This document shows, one piece after another, positions 45,329 through 56,611 of a stretch of 64,000 bases of DNA. Origin of the DNA: Ceraceosorus guamensis (Eukaryota > Basidiomycota > Exobasidiomycetes > Ceraceosorales > Ceraceosoraceae). The stretch covers positions 124,001 to 188,000 of the forward strand of contig NW_020290032.1 in assembly GCF_003144195.1 (NCBI RefSeq), read 5' to 3'. The translations under genes and the position numbers were made by a program. Under the pieces are notes generated by a model. The model searched no databases, had not been told where the DNA came from, and saw nothing but the letters and a program-made list of their open reading frames with translations. Positions within the stretch are counted from its first letter, which is position 1; every line of letters begins with the position of its first letter.

Positions 45329-46780
45329 GATTGCTTTGACTCTATGATGTAGACTGGACGACCTCGTAATGCTGGGCTGATAGTCGTGGGGACGGTCACA
45401 GCCGAGAAGCGTGAATTGCGATTACTTTGGAAGCCTTGAATTATCGCAATGTGAATGTGAATCTAGAAGGTCCCCCACGCGGCGCGGTCCTGCTGCCCAT
45501 GCAAGCATCACACTCACGACTCAACTGCTGTGGCTCATCTGGCCAGCAGCGCCAAGTCGCGCCATCGGTCAAGTCCGGGACACGTGGTCAGACTTTCTGC
45601 GTTATTTGCAAGGAAGCGCTCGCTCGTACGGGAAGTGTGTGCCTGACATGCCAACATTCACGATTGTAACCATCCATGCCTATCGGCGCTGCGATACCAT
45701 ATATGCATTCACACGATTACAACGATCTCGGAGGGTGAATCGCACTCAGACTGGTGAATCTGGGTTGTGAGTGGCGTGCACAAGCCTGCCAATTCGTGAT
45801 TGTGATTGTTCAGACGAAATCGCCCACAGCAGCTTTCGGAAAATTGCGATGAGCGAGAGATTCAGCAGCGATGACAATCGTGGATCGAATCTTGCGTGAC
45901 GCAGTTTGTGTGTTGAGATTGGTTGCAAAGCTCACCTACGTGAGGGAGCTGCCACCAAGCAGCTTGCTCGCTGAGGTATCAACCACCATCACGAATCTTC
46001 GAATCAAATCGAGGATACGATAGCAAAGCCCCAACCAGAGACTCACACCTCGATCAGCTTGCGTGCAGACATACACGCCTCACAACAGTCACAGTCGTGA
46101 TTGCGCTTCGCAACTCAAAATCTGGTCTGCAGTCAAGTGAGCGCGATTCAGACTAGTAAAGGGGGTCAGACCGAGGATGGGCGCGTTGAACCCTGACTCC
46201 CAGCTATGGCAGGCACACCCAATTCAAGCACCGCATTCAGATTTGCGGATATTCTTTGAAAGAGAGGACGCGCAATGCTCGCAGTGACTCCCACCAGCAG
46301 TTGCTCGGCTCACGTACAACTCACGACTTTTTGCAACAGAGAGAGTGTCGCGAGTGGCGAGTGATGGTGAGAGGCAGCCGCGTGTGAAATAAACGGATGG
46401 GCTGCATGACCGTCGTGGCTACAAAGAGGTCTCTACTACTCAAGGCTGCTACTCTTAGACTACTGTGCGCTGACTACCAGCAGTGGGGCATGCGGTGGAC
46501 CAAGTTGTGGGGGCAACATCATCGTGAATGCCTTAGCACCCACTCACTCACCCACACACACACCCACACACTCGTGACTTAATTTGAATCTTGGGGTGGT
46601 AAAGCCCGTATTTCTGCGAGAAAGTTCCGTCTAGTCTAGCTGGTCAACGTGAAAAAGTCGCACCGAAGCGCGCGGAATCAAGGTGCCGCGATAAGCGTGC
46701 CGTGCACTCACGAGTCTCGACGGCTTACAGCAGCAGCAATTTAAGGCAGCAAAGTTACGTACGCTTAATTCACGAATTCA

Positions 46781-46800
46781 CGATTCACGATTGTGAATCG
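46781..46800. repeat. Perfect 8-bp inverted repeat with 4-nt loop
   Basis: CGATTCAC, a GATT loop and GTGAATCG form an exact hairpin from the intergenic word. It is preceded by two further direct copies of TTCACGA at 46769-46789. As DNA this is a candidate binding site for a dimeric factor. Confidence 0.9.
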
Positions 46801-47212
46801 AAATGTACCGGTACGGCATACCGGCAATCGCGAAATAGCCATCATCCGCAAGCCGCGGTACCGTTGCATGAGGCCCTACCTATAGCTCGCGCACGCGTGG
46901 TTTAACCGCGATCGACAAATTGTCACGACCGGGCCGCCGCGCGCGCCCTCGACTTGGGCTTTTGTTAAGGAGCTATAGCCTAGCTGCAAGTGAGGGCTAA
47001 ATAGGGTCTCAAACCAAAGGCCATGTGAGACGGCTGAGACAAGCTTCTTGAAAGGGCTCGAGTCGTGAGTGTTGCATATGTTCTGATTGTATACAGCTAC
47101 AGTACGCGCTATTTTGTGGATGAAATTCCCCGAAGGACAGCGGAAGCAGCATGCACTTTGACTACGACACGGGTTTGGTACACAAAGTTGTACCACATTG
47201 ACACTCGCCGCG

Positions 47213-47255
47213 CCTCACCTCACCTCACCTCACCTCACCTCACCTCACCTCACCT
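47213..47255 (+). repeat. (CCTCA)n array, about 8.6 units
   Basis: The pentamer CCTCA runs uninterrupted for 43 bp about 390 bp upstream of the hydrolase start codon. The plus strand is pyrimidine-rich with regular A interruptions. Confidence 0.95.
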
Positions 47256-47647
47256 GACCACGTCCCCAATCTTGGCACTTGACTCTTTCGCAGCTCTCGT
47301 GTATGGTCTGCCCGCTGTCTTGGCCTGAACACCTCATCATCGCTCGGTTTCCTCCTCGTCCCCCAATCACCTCTACGTGCGGCGAGTGAAATGAAGGCAT
47401 CAGGAGGCCTGCCATCTTGTCAACCCTCACTTCATTCCTGATTTTTTCGCTTCACTCGAAAGTACTTCGTCGAATCGACGGGTTGTTGTCTCTCTCGCAA
47501 GCGACTCGGTCTGGCAGCAAATTTGGAATTGGCAATTCCTGGGAAAGGGACGGGCCACGCTTCCACACCCTCACCACAACCAATTCAACCCCTCCCACAT
47601 CCTTGGCTCTCCATCTTTACCGCCTCACATTCTTCGCCGACACCAAC

Positions 47648-50066
47648 ATGGTCTCTGCTTCGCCCTCTGAGGCGGCCAGCACGATGCTGCACCTGTCCAC
47701 GCTGGGCGTGCAAGCAGTCATCTGGATGATATGGAGCGTCACGCCCCTCTCCTACCTCTACCTCGCAGGCAGCTACGCGGCCTACAAGGGTCAACTTCCA
47801 TCCTGGATGCCGCCTCACCCTTTTCCTCGCCTGCACTACGGCTACCTCTTTTACGCTCTGTGCGAAGTGGTCTTTAGCTTCTATCACGCTTACCTCGTCA
47901 CAAAGGTTCAACAACCAGGTCCTCCACCCAACTTCAGCAAGAAGCTGTTGCGTACGGTGCTCATCCGAGCACTAGAGACAGGCATGGACGATGAGGACGA
48001 AGATGAGGATGTGAATGCGGATATATCCGGGACCATATCCAGGGCTGAATCGATGGAGAGGCTGGGTGGATCAGAGTCAAATTCTGCACGCAATGGAATG
48101 CGGATGAGACGCAGGGAGAGGACGACATCAGGCTCAAGCGACGTCAAGGCGCTGGGCTCTGGATCCACCTCGCCCATCCCCCTGTCTGGGACTCCATCCC
48201 GAGCCCCAAGCCCTATAGCGGGACACAGCCGACTGCGCGCATCGAGCGTCTTGCCCAGCTTTGCAGTGGCTCGACCTTTGGACAAGGACGATGTGCGCGC
48301 AAGACGATTCAGGGACGAGCTTGCCATGTGGTTCATCGACGCGCGACCAGAGGATGTGACGGCGAGAGCGGTAGAGAGATGGCTGGCTTGGTCTTTGTAT
48401 GCAAAAGAATTGGAAGAGGTGGAAGTCGAGGCTGAAAATAGCCGCGTCATACGAGAGCAGCATGCCAGCGCCACTTTGAGAAGAGGACTGCCAAGACTCA
48501 GTAGCGGCGCGACTGTTGCTGCTGCGGTGGACAATGTTATGCCGCCTACCCCCACCATCTCTCCGCCTCCAAGTCCTCTGCCGCCCAGCCACGAGTCTTT
48601 CCCACCCAGCCCGATGCCGGGCAGGGAAGACTTTGGCGAGTCGCGCCGAGCTCATCAGCGAGCAGAGGAGATTGGACGCAAGTTGGACGAGGAGGATCAG
48701 ACTTCCAGCGAAGCGGTCGAGGCTGCTCGGACTGCAGCAGAGTACGCTGCAGGCTGGTCCAAGCCTGGTGCACGGCTAGAGTTTTTGCTTTGGTGCCGGG
48801 AAATGTTCGAAGCTAGGCAAGGGTTCGAGTTCCCGCGTAGGGCGACGAGCTGGAACGAGTCTGTAGGGGAGGATGAGGAGAGCATCAAGAATGCGCCGCA
48901 CGCTAGAGCTATGAGGTTGACGATTGATCCGGTACGCGTGCAAAGCAGGCCTCTGGCTTGCTACCTCTTTGCCAATGCCCTGTCGCGCTTCACCGTCATG
49001 CGTGCCGAGTCGAACGGGTTTTCGCTAGAGCAGGAGGGCAGACTACGCTACCTCGTCCGTCGACCGCCTCGATGGACTCGACAATTGGCAGAGGCGAGGG
49101 ACGCACGAACGGCAAGCCTGCATAGACCCATCATCTTTCTGCACGGTTTAGGCATCGGTCTAGGCCAGTACTCTACGCTCATCAACCAGCTAGCAACTTC
49201 GCACTTGGCTAGCACCCACCCCATCTTGGTTCCGCTATTTCCTGCTACCAGTCAAGATATCTTTGATGTCAACTTTTTGAATCCTGTGGGACATCACGAA
49301 ATGACGGCTACGCTGCGCGTCATCATTCAGAAGGAACACTGGCACAGGTGCGGCATCACCATCTTGAGCCACTCTATGGGAACCATTGTTGGATCTTGGC
49401 TCGTGAGTGGACGAAATGAAGCTGGCGTGGTGTAAGAAGCGGCGTGCTTAGCACTCCTCGACGTTTCCTCGACATTTTCTCTCTTCTCTCTCTCTCTCTT
49501 GACTTGCAGGTGAAGAGCTTGGGCGCTTTGGTTCGCAGAATGTGCATCGTCGATCCGGTCTGCTTTAGCCTTTGGGTTCCCGTGGTCATCGGTAACTTTC
49601 TCTACAACAAGCCAGACACGCCAGTTCGGCACTTGATGAGATATGTCAGTCATGCTCTTCGAATGATCGAAGATGGCATCTTGGCACGAATCACTCGACT
49701 GACGTTTGCATCCTCCTGTCCCCTCCCATCACTTGCTTGCCAATTTGCCTCAAGTTTGTCGGCACGGAGCTCGGAACGGCGCACGCTCTCTCGCGCCATT
49801 TCAACTGGGCATCCAACATTCTCTGGCCTAGAGAAGAGATTCAGAATCTCTTGTCACCTCATCATACGCGCATCTACCTCTCGGAGCAGGATGCGATCTT
49901 GGATGCCAAAGCCAACAGAAGGTATTTGAGATCGTTTGGCATGAAGGATGCTAGCGAAGGTGGAGGCTTGACCATGGCGAGGGGAGCGGCGCATGGAGAG
50001 GTCCTCATGGCGGGAGGAACACATATGAGGGATATCCTCGCTTGGCTGGACGAGCCCGATGCATGA
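47648..50066 (+). CDS. Membrane-anchored alpha/beta hydrolase
   Basis: Three exons, 47648..49402, 49510..49644 and 49755..50066, encode 733 residues. Residues about 15-45 and 58-85 are hydrophobic (VQAVIWMIWSVTPLSYLYLA and YGYLFYALCEVVFSFYHAYL), giving two membrane helices at the N-terminus. An acidic and Ser/Pro-rich linker follows. The hydrolase fold starts near residue 495: oxyanion motif FLHGLGIGLGQYS, nucleophile elbow ILSHSMGTIVGSWL with Ser in SHSMG, candidate Asp in YLSEQDAILDAK and candidate His in GGTHMRDILAW or AAHGEVLM. All three parts of the triad are therefore present. Introns rejoin SWL-VKSLGALV and MRY-FVGTELGTAH in phase. Related fungal proteins are annotated only as alpha/beta hydrolases; a lipase or esterase role at the ER is inference. 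The ATG at 47648 is preferred over the open frame upstream because the membrane segment starts soon after it. Confidence 0.85.
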
Positions 50067-50442
50067 ATCATTCACCATTCGTTTTTGCGCTCAATCATGC
50101 CGACGTCTTTAGGGCCTTTTTTCGTCATCTGCCTTGCCTTTCGGTGCTTGGTCATGTACCCGTAGCCTTCGCCGCTCCGCGAGCAACTCGGATTTGCTAA
50201 TGTATGCGTCAAGTTGCCAATGTATGATGGGATTGACAAAGCAGCGCGATTCAGACTGGTGTCATCTGGACTTGTGCAGGATTCGAGCTGCTGTAGCTTT
50301 AAGCCGTGCTTCGACCAAGGCGTCAAGCGTCCATTGTTCATCCTCGTCGCTGGCTTTCGACATTCTGCCGAGGGGGCACGCACGAGCGATGTTTTGGATG
50401 TCAGCTTGATGATGAAATCATGGGACAAGCGGCAAACACTGC
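50067..50442. other. Convergent intergenic spacer
   Basis: This 376-bp stretch lies between two converging genes. I see only the expected 3' flanks. Confidence 0.55.
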
Positions 50443-52289
50443 TCACCCAAGAGCGAGCTTGAGATTGGACCATGCATCTCCCAGATCATAAGGTCTTTCC
50501 TGCAGCAACGTGGGCAGGACGATCCCTCCCTCTTGTACAGACACGTGCTGCGCATCGATATGATGATCGAGCTGGTCCGCATCGTAGTCATTTGTGCTTT
50601 TCTCCTCATCGATCAGCGCCAGAGGAACCCAAAAATACAAGATGGGACTCAAACGGCGAAGGGTTTCCTCGTCTGTATCTGGCATGGCACCCGAATGCGG
50701 CGCTGCGAGGCTGTCGTCTTCTCTTCCCCGCACTCCTGCCGAATCGCCAGAGGAAGTCGTCCGCTTGCGCTCGACTGAGCGAACATGTCGAGAATAGGCC
50801 TTTCTGCGCTCCATATCGATCGTCGTCTGACCTTGCATGAGCGAAGATAGGGAAGAGAAGAGCAAAGCTGGACGAAGCACGCGAGGAGATTTTACCACAC
50901 TTTGAGCATCTCGCCAATCTCTCGCTTTGCAACGTAACGGAGCATGAAAGCGCACCTAGAGCTATGAAGACTAGACCTGCACCGCTCGTCACTACGAGCG
51001 GCATTGTCCAATTGGGAATGGCGACGAGTTTGGAATGAGAAGAAGTGATCTGCGCCGACGTTGCTGTGTAAGACCTCGAAGCTGGCAATCATGGTGATGC
51101 GCTGGGGTCAACACGATGCTAATGGGTTCGTTTTTGCACCCATCATCGAGCGACTCACCGACAATCCAGCCTCCTACCCATCTCCACACAGGTCCGCCCA
51201 TCCAGGTCCATTTGTTGGCCCACCACTCGCGGCTTTGGACGTTGTCGACATCGCATGCCCATATCCAGATAAGGCGTGTGTGCCTCCATGCGATACCGAA
51301 CATTGGAAAGAGCGCAAAAAGGTACAGGAGGGGCACGAGGATGAGAAAGTGCAAGAATGAAGGGGAGGTGAGTGGGATTTGAACATCCGCATCAAACTTG
51401 CGTGTGGGCGAGCAGGCGTGTACGGTCAGAAGCTAAGCTGGGGCAAAACATGTAGGGGTAATGGGCAGGGGACAGTATCGCATACGCACCCAGGGACAGT
51501 GATGATCCAAGCCTGCGCGACATGTTCCGCAATCTCCGCAATGTCTTGTGCGCGGAGGTTTCCAGTTCCCATTGCACGCATCTCTCCAACACCTCGACGG
51601 TCTTCCAGCCGCATCGCATTCGAAGATCCTGTTCCGCCAATCAGACGGTGGATATTTTGGTAAGGCGGGCCTGCGAGCGCCGAGCAGACGAGTGAGGAAA
51701 TGTGCGGAGGAGCTGGAGGAGGAGGAATGGGAGAGGTAGATGTGTAGGTAGGCTCGCAGGGCGAGGAGGAAGATGAGGTGTGCTGGAAGGAGATGAAGAA
51801 GGACGGAAAGCACTTGACCGCGTGTCTTGTAGCGATCTTTGTCTGGTAGAGTGTCGCAGCAGCCAGTTGTTCGAGATGAGAGTCAGGTGATGGGAGAGAG
51901 AAACGCCTGTTGCGTCAAGATCATGCACGATGCGGGATGATTGAGGATGCAGCAGCGCCTCACATCCGTGCTCAATCACGACCAGCTTGTATGCGGCACT
52001 GATTGTGGGTGAGCGAAATTGTCAGCATGGGGCACAGGACCTTTCGATGTTGTAGGGGCTGAGTGATTCCATCTTACACGATGTACGTCAATCTGATTTA
52101 AAGCGGCGAGCTGAAGGTCAGCACGATGATAGTCTTTGGCGACATGACCAGACACGCACTCCCACACGCAGCAACTCACAGAATGAGGGGCACAACTTTG
52201 CCTATCAAATTGTTGATCCTCCACTTTCGACGTGGGCGCTTCGCATCGGATCCGCCTTCTCTCTGTGAACATCTCTCCAAGGCGTCCAT
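50443..52289 (-). CDS. DHHC palmitoyltransferase with a 15-nt exon
   Basis: Seven exons on the minus strand: 52289..52180, 52092..52078, 51998..51964, 51842..51490, 51396..51159, 51081..50956 and 50867..50443, 433 residues. Membrane segments are VVPLILLTYIVAAYKLVVI, SVLLHLLPAHLIFLLALRAY, FLHFLILVPLLYLFALFPMF and PLVVTSGAGLVFIALALLFS. The catalytic Cys-rich domain between the second and third reads PRTRHCGDCGTC then GLDHHCPW, joined across intron 4 to FDADVQIP. DHHC is intact, so the enzyme should S-acylate cytosolic cysteines of membrane proteins. The C-terminal part keeps GQTTIDMERRK, a variant of the family TTxE motif, with Asp for Glu. The 15-nt exon 2 encodes most of LTYIV in the first helix; without it the frame fails. 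The layout recalls Pfa5-like enzymes but I do not assign an orthologue. It is divergent from Utp5. Confidence 0.87.
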
Positions 52290-52915
52290 AACCCCTCGCT
52301 GATGAGAGAAGAACAGCGATCGATTTGCACAGCAGCGCTCTGGGTCTTGATTTGCGAGGCGTGCAGCGCGCTCAGATCCCGCTGCCGGGTCGTGCGCCCT
52401 TCCTATAGCTGTTGATGCCAATTTGCGTGCAATCTAGTCCTTCTCCAAGCAAATTAAATTTCAGCAGCGTCGGGGGTTGATGACAAGCTAAGTAGAGTAT
52501 GGCTTAGACATACCATCATTAACCACACTCTGACTGAAATGCGTTCAGGATCAAGAATCTTGGAATCAAGAATGAAGCGCTCGCACAGCCACACTTTGGG
52601 CGCCACGTGATTTCAAGATACCGCCACGCCCCGCTTTCGTTTTCCGCATCACGTGCAAATCTGCGCGTGAATAAATTTTGGAAGGTCCGGCGGCCATACG
52701 GTATGCGTGATGAAGCAGCTTCGCGCTGCGCTACTGCTCTCTCTCTCTCTTGCGCTCCCTGCTCTCTGCTGCGAGGAGAGCGTGCCCTGCACACTTTGCT
52801 ACATTCTTCATCTCTCCATTCCGCAAGTCTCTCAACCGTCTCATCATAATCCCGAATCAGACTCCCATTCCATTCGCCTCGACAATACGCACGTGCCTAC
52901 TGCCCGGTCGCCACG
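52290..52915. other. Divergent promoter region
   Basis: A 626-bp spacer lies between the DHHC and Utp5 start codons. The minus frame of the DHHC gene stays open for 44 codons upstream of its ATG but has no earlier ATG. A CTCTCTCTCTCTCTTGCGCT pyrimidine tract lies at 52738-52757, upstream of Utp5. Confidence 0.55.
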
Positions 52916-55900
52916 ATGTCGCTGAGCAGTGCCAGCCCATCCGGCTCAGGCAAGAAGCAATCCCGCAAGTCCTCCTCCAAATCTCGGCCCGCTTCTTCCC
53001 TCGCATCTCTCGCATCACCCATCGCAGCTTCATCACCATCCACGCTCTCCTCTTTCAGCTCAGATGGACAATCATTGGCGCTGCTCAGTCAAGCTTTGGA
53101 TAGACATCGATTGAGGATCTACGACTGCAATGCTCAGGAAGCGGGAGAAGGTGCGAGATTAAAAGCGGATCATGTGCTGCCTAGCGGAAGAGTCGTATGC
53201 GTAGCTTGGGGAGGCTTGCCTGTCCCTGATACCAATGGTCAAGCGGCGACCATCGATGCGCCATCAGATGCTGCTGGCGCAAGCAAGAAGAAGCGAAGGA
53301 AGAGCGCGAATGCGAATGGAAATGTCGACAGCCTCGCCGCTACCACCAACGCCCCCTCTCCTCGGTCCCAGAGCGTTGTAGCATTGGGTCTGCAGGATGG
53401 CAGCATTCAGCTGTTCTCACCTTCTCTGGGTAAAGTCGTGCGCGTCCTCAACGATGCAGCACCTTCTTCGGCGAGCGATAGAGCCGTCAGATCTCTGCTC
53501 TTCGCAGAGCAAGGCAGCGACCCCGTACTGCATGCTGCTTGTGCAGACTCGCTTGTCCGAACTTGGTCATTGGCACCCAATGCGGGCAAGGCTGGCACGT
53601 CTTCACCTCAGAGAACGCCGGTCCAAGACGTAGCGGCGCTTGCCTCGGGCCAAGACAAATCCATCTTGGCAGCTTCTCACAACATCACTCGACTGGAACT
53701 AGTCGGAGTCGGTGGTGCGCAAGGCTCAGAGGCACGCGCTCCCACTTACAAGGCCTCCAAGACATGGACAGGACACGCCAGCAGCATCACACACCTCGTG
53801 CCGCTGCTCATTCAAGAGCAAGCCTTCATCTCTGCAGCAGAAGGTGACCGGGTGTTGACGCTGTGGGGCAGCTCAGCTCGACCCCTCGCATCCCTGCCGC
53901 TCGAATCAGCAGTGCGTCGCGTCGACTCTTTCAGCTCGGACGCATCGACGGATCTGATCCTGTCCATCACGGTAGCTGGGAATGCGGCCATCCATCACGT
54001 CCCTTCTTCCATCGACCCTGCGGCAAAAAAGGTGCAGAGTCTGGAAAAAGCTTCGAGCGTCGTGCTGAGGACTGGAAAGAACAAAGAGGTGACGCCTTTG
54101 CTGGACGCACATGTGCACCGGGGCATCTTGAGCGTTGCTGCCTTGCTGCACGGCAGCAAGCTCATCGTCGAGAGGATGGTGAGTGATTCACAGTGCGGGA
54201 TCGAGGGTTCGTGCCGGATTCGATCTGCAGCCCGGGTCTCACTGGCTCACCCTCCTGCCCTTTTTCCTTCTCCGGCCCGCAGTCCTTGCTTGACGAAATG
54301 GGCAAACTGCCGAAAGAAATTTCAGTAGTCAGATCAGGGTCAGGCGGCCTTCTTTCGCAAGGAGACACCGAGCTGGGCGAAGGCGCTGCAGCGGCTCAGC
54401 GTTACAAGGGCGCAGGTCATGCGCCCACAGCAAACACTTCTGGAAATCTCAGCACAGGAGAGCTGCTGGGATCCAACAGCGCATCAGGATTGATTCCTGA
54501 TGCTGACGTTGCTGCACCGAAGCGTTTTGCGGATGAGCAGGCTGATCTGGACGCCGAACTTGATGCTGATGCTGCCGAACCGACCCTTGCTGCCCGACTC
54601 AAAAGCCTCGGCGTCGGTGCGTCTGCTAAGGATCTTGCCGATGTCAAACAATCGAAACGAAGCGGCAACGCGGGCACTGGCGCAGCGGCGGAGGAAGACG
54701 AATCCGAAGCGGAGGCGGATGACGCAGCATATTTGGCACAAAAGGCCCCTCTAGAATCCGGCGGCTCGCTAGCGCAAACTCTGATCCAGGCTCTTCACTC
54801 GGACGACTCGGCCATGTTGTCATCCTGCCTGGCGCACAGCGATCCTGGAATGATAAGAGAGACGGTGAGAAGGATTAGCGGACCGATTGCTGTCAAGTTG
54901 CTCGAAGCTGCCGTTTCTACCATGTCGGCGGGTCAGAGGAGCAAAGGTGCTATCGGAAGCCAGAGGGCTAGAGGCTTGATCGAGTGGATCAAAGCTGCGT
55001 TGACTGCACATGCGGGCTACCTGATGTCTGTGAGTCCGTCACTCCTTCCTCGCGCGGCGAAGTGACATCGTATACTGACGAAGTGTGCCTGCTACCCCGT
55101 TTCTGGACGATTGTGGCCAAAAGCTACCGGACCTTGTGAATCGACTTGCTGTTTTGCACGCTACTCTCTCGCGCAGGATCGCCTCGCACGAGCGTCTCTT
55201 GGCGCTATCTGGCAGATTGGAATTGGTGCTGGCGCAGATCGAGTTCCGAACCACATATACCGCGCAACAAGCTGCGCAGAGGCAGGTTCAAGGCGTGAGC
55301 GCGAAGCGCGGCAAGGGAGCTCGAGGAGCGGACGAGACGAAAGAGAAGAGAGCGGCTTATGTATGGAAAGAAGGAGAGAGCGATGAGGATGAAGAAGAAG
55401 AGGAAGAGGGAATGGATGTGGACGTAGATGTTGATGAGGACGAGGAGGAATCGACAGATAGCGAAGGTGATGAGCCAGAGACATTGAATGCTGCTCGCAC
55501 AAACGCTTTTGGAGCAGATTCGGACGATGAGGACGTAGAGGTGATCAGACCTCAACGAAGACAGTCAAACTCTGCCAGGAAAGCGCTCGATAGCGACCAA
55601 GAGGACTCGGACAGCGAGGAGGAGGAGGAGGAGGAGGAGGAGGAGGAGGAGGAGGAAGAAGAAGATGACGATGATGTTTCGAGAGTCAGCAGCAGGAGAG
55701 GAGGAGCAACTTCAGCAGAGAGTGAAGAGGAAGGGGAAGACGAGGATGAAAGTATGGGAGAAGTGGGACTCGCGAGTAGCGTCAAAGCTTCCAGTAAGAA
55801 ATCGTCCATGATTGAGAAGGATGATAGTGCTTCAGAGGATGCAGCTGAAGAGGCAGAGGACAGCGAAGATGATGATGATGACGAAGAAGAAGAAGAAGAA

Positions 55901-56148
55901 GAAGAAGAAGAAGAAGAAGATGATGATGATGATGAAAGCGAGGAGGAAGACGATTCAGAAGAAGTCGTGAGTCATCACTTCGCTCTGTTTCTTTCGCCTT
56001 CGACCCACTGACTGATGTTTTTGTGCGACGTTCACTCATGCAGTCTGACGAAGAGGACGACGATTCAGATGAAGAAGGCGAAAAGGGACTGATCGATGAT
56101 GAAGCGGAAGAGGCTTCGGACGATGAGGAGGACGAAGAAAGTGATTGA
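52916..56148 (+). CDS. UTP5: Small-subunit processome protein Utp5/WDR43
   Basis: Four exons, 52916..54178, 54283..55029, 55124..55966 and 56044..56148, encode 985 residues. Residues 40-420 form a degenerate WD40 propeller: SVVALGLQDGSIQLFSPSLG, LHAACADSLVRTWSLAP, KTWTGHASSITHLVPLLI and ISAAEGDRVLTLWGSS. Exons 2-3 hold the Utp12 domain: LAQTLIQALHSDDSAMLSSC, MIRETVRRISGPIAVKLLEA, IEWIKAALTAHAGYLMS joined to LPDLVNRLAVLHATLSRRI and LLALSGRLELVLAQI. That order identifies the WDR43/Utp5 family, part of the t-UTP (UtpA) complex that loads on nascent pre-rRNA in the nucleolus. The last 240 residues are almost only Asp, Glu and Ser, encoded by GAG/GAA/GAT runs. The acceptor of intron 2 is set by the conserved YLMS-LPDL junction. 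Confidence 0.93.
55616..55665 (+). repeat. GAG trinucleotide repeat coding poly-Glu
   Basis: A run of GAG units inside Utp5 exon 3 encodes about 17 consecutive Glu with a few GAA codons at its end. It lies within the acidic C-terminal tail. Confidence 0.95.
55883..55920 (+). repeat. GAA trinucleotide repeat coding poly-Glu
   Basis: A run of GAA units flanked on both sides by GAT runs encodes poly-Glu between poly-Asp blocks in the Utp5 tail. It uses the other Glu codon from the upstream GAG array, so the two arrays probably expanded separately. Confidence 0.95.
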
Positions 56149-56611
56149 AGTGGGTCACTCTGACGCTCTCCACCTCGCATCTTTGCCTCCTCAAGCGTTT
56201 CGTTGCCCAGGCCATCACGCATGCAATCCTCTGTGGCTCATCTATCCCCACATTCGCCTTCCCTATCGATACTTGACAAGTTCTTTTATTTGCTCACATC
56301 TTCTACACGAGATGCAATTGGTGGATAGTGCTCCACGCGAAGAGTAGGCAATGGCAAACAGCGTCTCACAAGCAAGGACGATGCGCAAGAGCCTCGTATC
56401 AAAACACCTTGATCGTTTGCATGGGGTATTGCTTTGATCCAGTGCACAGTCGTGATCGTTAAGGATGCAGATGAGGTAAAGTGTGGTGTAGGGCTGTCAA
56501 GCAGCTGGCGGAAGGAAGGTAGGAGAGGAGGGGCACGAAGAGGTGCCAGGCTACGCGTGGGTGTACAAGCCGCCGCACGACCACCGACGCATCCTGATTG
56601 GCAAGCTGCGG
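56149..56611. other. Convergent intergenic spacer
   Basis: This 463-bp stretch lies between the stop codons of Utp5 and Yak1. Nothing beyond 3' flanks is seen. Confidence 0.55.

Larger units (their letters stand above)
45329..47647. other. Intergenic, 2.3 kb, rich in short repeats
   Basis: No gene is recognised. The region carries many copies of the intergenic word (45655, 45790, 45990, 46768-46800), a perfect hairpin at 46781-46800, a CA-rich run at 46540-46576, and a (CCTCA)n array at 47213-47255. The end, from about 47560, is C-rich and probably the promoter or leader of the hydrolase gene. Confidence 0.55.

Noticed and set aside
48134-48655. Long minus-strand frames (up to 216 codons) opposite the hydrolase gene
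   Set aside because: They are reverse-strand shadows of the Ser/Arg-rich hydrolase linker, where stops are rare on the other strand.
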